In this document: one piece after another, positions 56,900 through 64,000 of the stretch
How the letters are laid out: every line of letters starts with the position of its first letter
How positions within the stretch are numbered: the stretch's first letter is position 1
The notes under the pieces: generated by a model
What the model was told of the DNA's origin: nothing
Seen by the model: the letters and a program-made list of their open reading frames with translations, nothing else
The model's database searches: none
Program-made: the position numbers and the translations under genes
DNA from: Rana temporaria
Lineage: Eukaryota > Chordata > Amphibia > Anura > Ranidae
Assembly (NCBI RefSeq): GCF_905171775.1
Contig: NC_053494.1
Span: 50,316,511 to 50,380,510, forward strand
Reading direction: 5' to 3'
DNA length: 64,000 bases

Positions 56900-57266
56900 A
56901 TACAGAGTCATATCACTTGGGCAGGAGGTGCCATGATGAACAGCAGTGGTAATAGGAGTATATAGAGTGGGAAATTACTTTTGACATAGGTGTCTTGACT
57001 GAGCAGCAGCAGCAGCAGTAGTAGTAGTAGATACAGAGTCATATCACTTGGGCAGGAGGTGCCATGATGAACAGCAGTGGTAATAGGAGTATATAGAGTG
57101 GGAAATTACTTTTGACATAGGTGTCTTGACTGAGCAGCAGCAGCAGTATTAGTAATAGTAGTAGATACAGAGTCATATCACTTGGGCAGGAGGTGCCATG
57201 ATGAACAGCAGTGGTAATAGGAGTATATAGAGTGGGAAATTACTTTTGACATAGGTGTCTTGACTG

Positions 57267-57298
<32 letters not shown>

Positions 57299-57400
57299 AT
57301 ACAGAGTCATATCACTTGGCCAGGAGGTGCCATGATGAACAGCAGTGGTAATAGGAGTATATAGAGTGGGAAATTACTTTTTACATAGTTGTCTTGACTG

Positions 57401-57432
<32 letters not shown>

Positions 57433-57533
57433 ATACAGAGTCATATCACTTGGGCAGGAGGTGCCATGATGAACAGCAGTGGTAATAGGAGTATATAGAG
57501 TGGGAAATAACTTTTCACATAGTTGTCTTGACT
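56214..57533. repeat. Satellite, about 132-bp unit, with an internal trinucleotide tract
   Basis: Each unit has GATACAGAGTCATATCACTT, GGGCAGGAGGTGCCATGATG, AACAGCAGTGGTAATAGGAG, TATATAGAGTGGGAAATTAC, TGACATAGGTGTCTTGACTG and then (AGC)n(AGT)n. About ten copies are present. The left two or three are diverged and the others nearly identical. The AGC/AGT tract differs in length from unit to unit. Confidence 0.93.
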
Positions 57534-58178
57534 GATCCAGAGGAGTCATGGGAGAAAGTCATGTGGTCAGATGAGACCATAATATAACTTTTTGGTCATA
57601 ATTCCACTAACCGTGTTCGGAGGAAGAATAAGGATGAGTACCATGCCAAGAACGCCATCCCTACTGTGAAGCATGGGGGTGGTAGCATCATGCTTTGGGG
57701 GTGTTTTTCTGCACATGGGACAGGGTGACTGCACTGTATTAAGGAGAGGATGACCGGGGCCATGTATTGAGAGATTTTGGGCAACAACCTCCTTCCCTGA
57801 GTTAGAGCTTTGAAGATGGGTCGAGGCTGGGTCTTCCAACATGACAATGACCCAAAGCACACAGCCAGGATAACCAAGGAGTGGCTCTGTAAGGAGCATA
57901 TCAAGGTTCTGGCGTGGCCTAGCCAGTCTCCAGACCTAAACCCAATAGAGAATCTTTGGAGGGAGCTCAAACTCTGTGTTTCTCAGCGATAGCCCAGAAA
58001 CCTGACTGATGTAGAGAAGATCTGTGTGGAGGAGTGGGCCAAAATCCCTCCTCCAGTGTGTGCAAAGCTGGTGTAAAACTACAAGAAAGGTTTGACCGCT
58101 GTAATTGCAAACAAAGCCTACTGTACCAAATATTAACATTGAGTTTCTCAGGTGTTCAAATAGTTATATTCAGCACTG
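57534..58178 (+). pseudogene. Tc1 transposase fragment, 5'-truncated
   Basis: Plus-strand frames give SWEKVMWSDET, then HAKNAIPTVKHGGGSIMLWG, WVFQHDNDPKHTARITKEWL and SPDLNPIENLWRELK, then LTDVEKICVEEWAKIPP. This is the catalytic half of a DD34E Tc1 transposase, different from the copy at 20158. Several frameshifts and stops occur, including a TAG just after CVSQR (57990-57992). The right inverted-repeat end (..ATATTCAGCACTG, then TA) is kept at 58178. The left half is gone, and the sequence abuts the satellite directly. Confidence 0.9.
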
Positions 58179-58263
58179 TAAATACATCAGGTCCGGGGCT
58201 CCATCAGGGAATGCATGACAAGGGACCCTTCAGCGCCCTGAACCGACGGCGGGTGCCAGAAAA

Positions 58264-60551
58264 TCACCGCCGATCCAGGAGGGGGCAAGACAATAACTCC
58301 AGCGCATACTGAGCGAGCTCGCGGCAGGTGTCCAATCTGGCAACCCAGTACTCCATGGGGTCGTCGGTGCTCATACTGTCAGAAGCACCGACGGACGCCA
58401 TGTAGTCTGCCACCATGTGGGCCAGCCGCTGGTGGTGACTGCTGCTGCTGGTGCTGGTACTGGGTCGCTCCGATTGGAAGAACATCCTCATCTCATCCAT
58501 TAGGTCCCCTGCTCGGCTGCTGCTGGGTGCAGCCACCTGCTGGGTGAGATGAGGGGGGACAACTGGAGGCCGGGGAGTTGCCTGCTCCAACCGGCTGACA
58601 ATGCCTGCCTGCAGTTCCTCCATCCGGCGCTGCCTCCGGCTGGCTGGGATGAACTGCTCCAGTTTCCCCTTGCACCTGGGATCCAAAAGGGTGGCCATCC
58701 AGAAATCATCCCTCGCCTTGATGGTCTTAACCCGGGGGTCCCTCCTGAGGCATCTCAGCATGTGGGCAGCCATGGGGAAGAGCACAGCCCGCTGTGACTC
58801 CTCACTGCTGCCCAGGTCAATGAGGTCCGACTCTTCATCCCTGAGGCGCTGCTGGTCACGCTCAGAGATGCCCAACCCCCGGACTATCGGTGCCCCCAAC
58901 ACCGGCTCTCCCTCCTGACCAGGCCCTGACTCCGGGACGACACCAGCAACCACCTCCTCATCATCATCATCCTCCTCCTCCTCCTCCTCCTCGTCCTGGC
59001 CCTGGTCTCGGTGGAGCATTGCTGCCTCCTCCTGCTCCACCAAGGCACTCTCCCCAGCTTCTAGCAGGCGATCTAGTGTCCTCTCCAGCATGAACACTAT
59101 TGGCAGCACGTTATTGAGGCCGACATGCTCACTGCTGACCATCTTGGTCGCCTGCTCGAAGGAGGACAACACTTGGCAGACCTGCTGTATCTGCCCCCAC
59201 TCCGCACAGGTGATGAAAGGGAGTTGTAGTAAAGTCCTCTCAGTGCCTAGGTCCATCAGGTACTCCTTCACCGCCCTTCGCTGCTCCCACAACCTCTTCA
59301 GCATGTGGAGGGTGGAGTTCCACCGCGTCACACTGTCCACAATCAGCCTGTGAAGGGGCAGCCTGTTGATCCGCTGCAACTCGGACAGGGACGCGGTAGC
59401 GGTTGGGGAGCGCCTGAAGTGGCTGGCAATCCTACGCGCCTTTGGCACAATGTCACTCAACCCGGGATAAGTGCGCAGGAACTTCTGCACCACCAGGTTG
59501 AGGACATGTGCCAGACAGGGCACGTGGATCAGACTGCCAGCACTGAGGGCGGCGAGTAGGTTGCTGCCGTTATCGCAGACAACCATACCTGCCTGGAACC
59601 TTCGGGGTGTCAGCCACTTCTGGACCTGAGCCTGAAGTGCTTTCAGCACTTCTTGTCCAGTGTGTCTCCGGTCCCCTAAACTAACAAGCTGGAGCACGGC
59701 CTGACAGCGCACGTGCCCCACACTTGAGTAGCTACGGGGGCGCTTGCTGGGAGGCTCAGCAGCTGCGGAGACAGTGGCTTGAGGGAGACCAGCAGTTCTC
59801 CCCTGGACACCCCGGGGCGGCACCACAAGATCGGTTGCCGCCGATCCCTCACCGACGCCTCGGAGGGAAACCCAATGGGCCGTGAAGCTGATGTAGCGCC
59901 CCTGCCCATGCCTGCTGGTCCAGCCATCCATCAGATGAACCCTGTCGCTGACAGCGTGATCCAGCGACAGGGTTACATTCTGCACAATGTGCTGGTGTAG
60001 GGCAGGGACACCAGTCCTGGCAAAGAAATGGCGGCTGGGGACACGCCATTGGGGTTGGGCCTGCTCCAACATCTGCCTGAAGGGGTTGCTGTCAACTATG
60101 TTGAAGGGCAGCAGATGTTGGGCAATAACCCTTGCCAGTAGCCCAGGGAACGCACAAAGCTGTCAAAGTAGAGGTCTGGATGCCGGTACCAGTACCTCTA
60201 CTAGAGGGAGCGGGGGGGGCATGACCTGCTGGGAAGAGATGAAGCTGTGGCAGGGGCTGCTGTACCCTGCTCACTTGTGGTGGTGTCGCTGCTACCACCA
60301 CCACGCTTCATCTCGTCAAACACCCGCCAGTGGTTGATCCTCAGGTGCTGGTTCAGGGCTGTGGTACCCACCCGAGCCAAACACTTCCCTCTCTTCACCC
60401 TCACTTTACAGATCCGGCAGACGGCCACGGTAGGGTTGTCTGCCACCAGGGTGAAGTAGTTCCAGACAGGTGACTTCAGCGCCACCCTCCTGTCAGATGG
60501 GGTGACGCTGACTTGCACCTGCTGGGACTCGGTGCGCACAGGTGGAGCTGC

Positions 60552-60582
<31 letters not shown>

Positions 60583-61339
60583 TGACACCTCCTGCTGCCA
60601 TCACCAGTGGAGACCCTGACGATGGTCTCCCTGGTGGTGACCTGGCGCACCGTTTCCCCAGGGTGCCTACCTTCCCCGTCGTCACTGACGCAGTGAGCCG
60701 ACGAGTCAGATGGCAACCATGATGGGTCACCCTCTTCGCCCCCAGAGATGTCAGACCAAGGGCTGAGATGTGTTGGTCTGAGGGAACCAACTGACATGGA
60801 GCCAATAGCCTGGCTCCGCTGTCCCCTCACCCACGCCTGGGTCTGACTAGGTGCTGCTGTTTCCTGCACCAAAACAGCAGCACCAGTTTGAAGGGATGTC
60901 TCTGGGATACTGCCAGCAGGTATCCCATCCTCCTCATCCATCCCTTCAAAAAGGTCCTGACCATCAGGACAGAGCTGGAGGTCTGCCTGATGCACGGCCT
61001 CCCCCAAGAGATCCCTCTCACTGTCGCTGTCGAACAGTAAGATGCTGGACTCTTGGAGGCTGGGGGTACTACAGGCACCGGTGTAATGGTGGTACTACTG
61101 GGAGTCGGGACCGACGACTCAGTGGCACTGCTGTGCCCCATGTAGTCCACCACTACTTGAGCCTGAGATGGCAATATCGGGCGGCTGCCCGATGGAAAAA
61201 AATCCCGCATGAGGCGGAGTCCCCTTCCACCCGATCCTCTACCACTAGTAGGGGCACGAGAGGTACCCCGTGCTGGCAGCGACCCAGCACTGGGAGTAAC
61301 TCCCCTACCCCTGCTGCCACGGCCACGGATGCCGCTCAT
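58264..61339 (-). pseudogene. hAT transposase (BED finger plus RNase H-like core), decayed
   Basis: The frame opens MSGIRGRGSRGRG at 61339. It shifts near 61070 into an acidic stretch (ILLFDSDSERDLLGEAVHQA), runs through a nine-glutamine tract and a BED zinc finger (VWNYFTLV..CRIC..HLRINH; C-x2-C-x20-H-x4-H, about 60350-60470), and stops at 60201. After a break the core continues (60072 to 58264, 602 residues). It has D49 in HLMDGWTSRHG, D167 in MVVCDNGSN, the hAT C-x2-H in HVPCLAHVLNLVV, RWNSTLHML, an acidic insert, and the dimerisation region DDPMEYWVARLDTCRELAQY up to LELLSCP. The frame then ends at LLDRR. The expected SERVFS-type motif with the third catalytic acid is absent. So at least two frame breaks and a lost C-terminus make it non-functional. 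It transcribes towards the Myb-like gene. Confidence 0.88.
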
Positions 61340-62080
61340 GATTGCTGATGTGTGTGGGGGGGGTAAACTTTATTGGGGGGGAAAATGTGAGGAAAATGTT
61401 TTTTTGTGTTTTTTTAAAAGACAGGCACGCAGACAAAGACGTACACAGACAGCTACTAAACTATAATAAAACTAGTACACCAAAGACAAGGACTACAAAA
61501 TAAAAAATAAAAAATGCACTAAACAAACACTAACTAATATATATATTTTTTTTTTTTAACACAAAACACAGACACTAAACACACACTAAACTAAGCTAGC
61601 TGAAATAAATGTACACTAACAGTATGTACACTTACTACACAGAAATCTAACTAACCTGAACAACACAAAACTTAGCTTTTAGAAAAGCTCTTTTAGAAAA
61701 GCTCAGCAAAATGTGCACTGAAATCACTAGCAAATATCACTGAAAAGCGAAGCTGCAAGATCAAACAGTAACACAAGCTGAACAACACAGCACAAAACTT
61801 AGCTTTGAAAAAAGCTCTTGGGTCTATTGCTTTGAAAAAAGCAGTTGATAAACTGGAAAATATGCACTGAAATCACTAAGTAGCAATGCAGCACAATGCT
61901 GATGATGCTAGATCAATCAGGAACACAGACACAGGAACACAGAAACAGTCTCCACACTCTCTAGCCACCTTCTGAATCTGCAATGAAATGGTGCTGGGAG
62001 TGACCTTATATAATGTCCGTGCAGGCAGGTTCCTATTGGTTGCAAACCTATGACAACTGTGGTAGGAGAACTCTGATTGG
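61340..62080. other. AT-rich leader between the hAT transposase start and right end
   Basis: No coding sequence. It contains two related A-rich blocks with AAAACTTAGCTTT, AAAGCTC and GCACTGAAATCACTA words (61668-61740 and 61795-61880), possibly upstream regulatory or subterminal repeats. Confidence 0.45.
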
Positions 62081-62592
62081 CTCTGATGCAAAAGAAGGGC
62101 GGAGAAAATAATCGCGCAATATTCCTATTGCCGAATATTCGCATTGCGAATATTCGGCAATATAAAATGATCGCTTCAGCTACTCGGCCCAAGGTCTCTA
62201 ATCATACCAGCAATGCTTTTAGACATCTATGGAGATCACTAGAATGTGATCTGTTTTAAAAATGAAACTGTAAAAATCGCTCTGATGCGGAAGATAGGGG
62301 CGAAGAAAATAATCGCACGATATTGCGATTGCCGAATAATCGCATTGCGATTTTTCGGCAAAATACAATGAACGCTTCAGCTACTCGGCCCAGGGTCTCT
62401 AATCATACCAGCAATGCTTTTAGATGTCGATGGAGATATCTAGGATGTGATCTGTTCTAAAAATAAAATTGGAAAAAATCGAATATTCGGAATTGCGAAT
62501 ATTCACCGCGAAATTCGAAATATAGCGCGATTACTCGAATATGCTATATTCGAGTCGAATATTCGCAATGCGAATATTCGTGAGCAACACTA
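62081..62592. repeat. Right subterminal repeats of the hAT element
   Basis: Two direct repeats of about 190 bp carry GAAAATAATCGC, CGAATATTCGCATTGCGAAT, GCTTCAGCTACTCGGCCCA, GGTCTCTAATCATACCAGCA and TGTGATCTGTT. A terminal run of palindromes (ATTCGAGTCGAATATTCGCA, ATGCGAATATTCG) leads to the TIR. Confidence 0.85.
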
Positions 62593-62600
62593 GTTTGATC

Positions 62601-63006
62601 TTCAGTTGCCATGGTGCTGTGCATTTCATGGCTTAAGTTGTCATTCAAGGTATGCTTTTAATATAGCTCTTTTGGGAAACGTATGTATGGGTTTAGTTCT
62701 GATTTAACTTAAACTATAGAAAAATCTAGGCAGTATAGTGAACACAGAAGGTCTGGGTTTTAGATCACCCTAACAAGAATTGAAGATATATCCTATTTAG
62801 CACACTTGCTGTGCTGTGAGATGACTGTTTATTTTCTCAGCAGGCAGTTACCGGGATATGGAGCTTGAAATGATGTGGGCAGCCTCTTATACTCCTGCTC
62901 GAGAACAAGCACCCTTGGATAGGGCAGCAGGGAGTGTAAGGCCAATGTAATGGCACAAATTATGGTTGGTGATGTTGGTGCGAGTGTCACATGAACTTTA
63001 GGAACT
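62601..63006. other. Right half of the host MITE, then unassigned sequence
   Basis: 62601-62710 completes the repeat split by the large hAT element. No gene or element ends are seen from there to 63006. Confidence 0.5.
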
Positions 63007-63400
63007 TGGGGCCTGATTCCCAAAAGAGATACGCAGGCGTAACTGCTGTTCAGTCTGTGCCTAACTTTGGAAACGATCCTCAAAAGGCTTTTTCCAAAGT
63101 TAGGCAGAAAATCTGACATGTGTAAGACACTTACACGGTCAGATCTTAGGATGCAGTACCGCATCCGCCGCTGGGGGCATTTCTCATGGAAATGCAGCTT
63201 TGAGTATGCAAATGAGGACTTAAGCAGATCCACAACGCTTTTCATCAGCTTTTCAGCACTGTGATTTCTGCGTAAGTTCCCATTTGCTTGCGCAAAACTA
63301 GGGTTGGTTTTACAATGTGGAAAGTTAGTCACACCTTGTAAAGGCCCATTCAAGCGACGGCATTTGGTATGCATTCCTGAGGGAGAACTCCACGGCAATT
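63007..63400. mobile_element. Harbinger MITE (copy G), 5' part
   Basis: It begins GGGGCCTGATTCCC and continues AAAAGAGATACGCAGGCGTA, with CACTTACACGGTCAGATCTT, AGGATGCAGTACCGCATCCG and GAGTATGCAAATGAGGACTT in the same order as copy F. No right terminus was identified. Confidence 0.65.
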
Positions 63401-63429
63401 TTTAAATTCAAAACCGGCATGGGTTCCGC

Positions 63430-64000
63430 CCCCAGGAGCATACCAGGCCCTTAGGTCTGGTATGGGTTGTAAGGAGACCCCCCCTACGCCGAAAAATCGA
63501 CGTAGGGGGTCCCCCTACAATCCATACCAGACCCGTATCCAAAGCACGCTACCCGGCCGGTCAGGAATGGGAGTGGGGACGAGCGAGCGCCCCCCCCCTC
63601 CTGAGCCGTGCCAGGCCGCATGCCCTCAACATGGGGGGGTTGGGTGCTCTGGGGCAGGGGGGCGCACTGCGGGCCCCCCCACCCCAGAGCACCCTGTCCC
63701 CATGTTGATGAGGACAGGACCTCTTCCCGACAACCCTTGCCGTTGGTTGTCGGGGTCTGCGGGCGGGGGCTTATCGGAATCTGGGAGTCCCCTCAAATAA
63801 GGGGGCCCCCAGATACCGCCCCCCACCCTAAGTGAATGGATATGGGGTACATCGGAGAGCGGAGAAGACCCACGGAGAGCGGAAGAAGAAGCCCCCCCTG
63901 GTATTAGAGCTAATAAAGAAGACAGGGGGGGCCTCCGGAGCAGACTAATAAATTATTTTAAAAACCCTTGTGTTGTGTGTTTAATAACTTTTACTTTTTG
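63430..64000. repeat. Hairpin-rich dispersed repeat, third copy
   Basis: ACCAGGCCCTTAGGTCTGGT, TACGCCGAAAAATCGACGTA, GGGGTCCCCC, GGGTGCTCTGGGGC against GCCCCAGAGCACCC-like sequence, and CTTATCGGAATCTGGGAGTC. It is related to 11940-12475 and 25390-25880. It runs off the window edge. Confidence 0.6.

Larger units (their letters stand above)
48065..62592. mobile_element. Large (14.5 kb) hAT element carrying two convergent genes and nested insertions
   Basis: The left end TAGTGTTGAGCA and right end GAGCAACACTA (complement TAGTGTTGCTC) are short inverted termini. GTTTGATC is duplicated exactly at 48057-48064 and 62593-62600. Both ends carry AATATTCG-rich palindromic subterminal repeats and the shared phrase GTAGGAGNNCTCTGATTGGCT. 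A hAT transposase gene lies near the right end on the minus strand, and a Myb/SANT-like gene starts near the left end on the plus strand. At least seven younger insertions lie inside, so the original element was several kilobases shorter. Confidence 0.85.

Noticed and set aside
58890..60000. Plus-strand frames opposite the hAT transposase, including a proline-rich one
   Set aside because: They are shadows of the acidic and other coding segments on the minus strand.

Overview
The window looks like intergenic DNA from a large, repeat-rich amphibian genome, most likely a frog and possibly a ranid. This is inferred from the mix of element families: PIF/Harbinger with many MITEs, hAT, two Tc1/mariner lineages, Penelope-like, L2/CR1-like and L1/Tx1-like LINEs, and a tRNA-derived SINE. 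It is also inferred from repeat signatures I associate with frog genomes. I found no host protein-coding gene and no cellular RNA gene. Every convincing coding sequence belongs to a transposable element.

Layout, left part. Positions 1-2505 are one LINE reverse-transcriptase remnant broken by three insertions. Positions 2.8-8.9 kb hold hairpin-rich MITEs, an L1/Tx1-like fragment on the minus strand, a minisatellite and a hAT foldback element with a perfect 8-bp target duplication. Positions 10.4-19.6 kb carry Harbinger MITEs, a mariner-type MITE with a chimeric MITE inside it, and other repeats. A Tc1 element with an intact DD34E transposase lies at 19.9-21.5 kb. An inverted-repeat pair and a 52-bp tandem array split by a Harbinger MITE lie at 22.5-25.0 kb.

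Middle part. Positions 27.2-31.0 kb contain a series of elements ending in TTAACCA...TGGTTAA. A 1.17-kb hAT non-autonomous element with an exact 8-bp duplication is at 32.1-33.2 kb. A deleted Penelope-like element with 562-bp inverted terminal arms is at 34.1-36.7 kb, and each arm carries a hammerhead-ribozyme-like core. An intact DD37E Tc1-like transposon is at 38.9-40.5 kb. A complete two-gene Harbinger element is at 40.5-44.25 kb: its transposase is intact and spliced, and its convergent Myb/SANT-like partner carries in-frame stops in the tail.

Right part. Positions 48065-62592 are bounded by TAGTGTTG termini and a perfect 8-bp duplication (GTTTGATC), so they read as one 14.5-kb hAT insertion with later elements nested inside it. 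It carries a hAT transposase gene (BED finger plus RNase H-like core, decayed) on the minus strand. It also carries a convergent four-exon Myb/SANT-like gene starting just inside the opposite end. This transposase-plus-Myb layout is the Harbinger arrangement but inside a hAT element, and it is the most interesting observation here. The element is itself littered with a SINE, another retroposon, a DD37E copy with a dead active site, Helitron-like ends, a 132-bp satellite and a Tc1 fragment.

How the parts relate: the autonomous Harbinger at 40.5 kb shares termini and subterminal sequence with several MITEs in the window, so it or close relatives could have mobilised them in trans. Nesting gives a relative order: LINE and TTAA elements are oldest, then MITEs and the large hAT, then the intact Tc1, DD37E and Harbinger copies.
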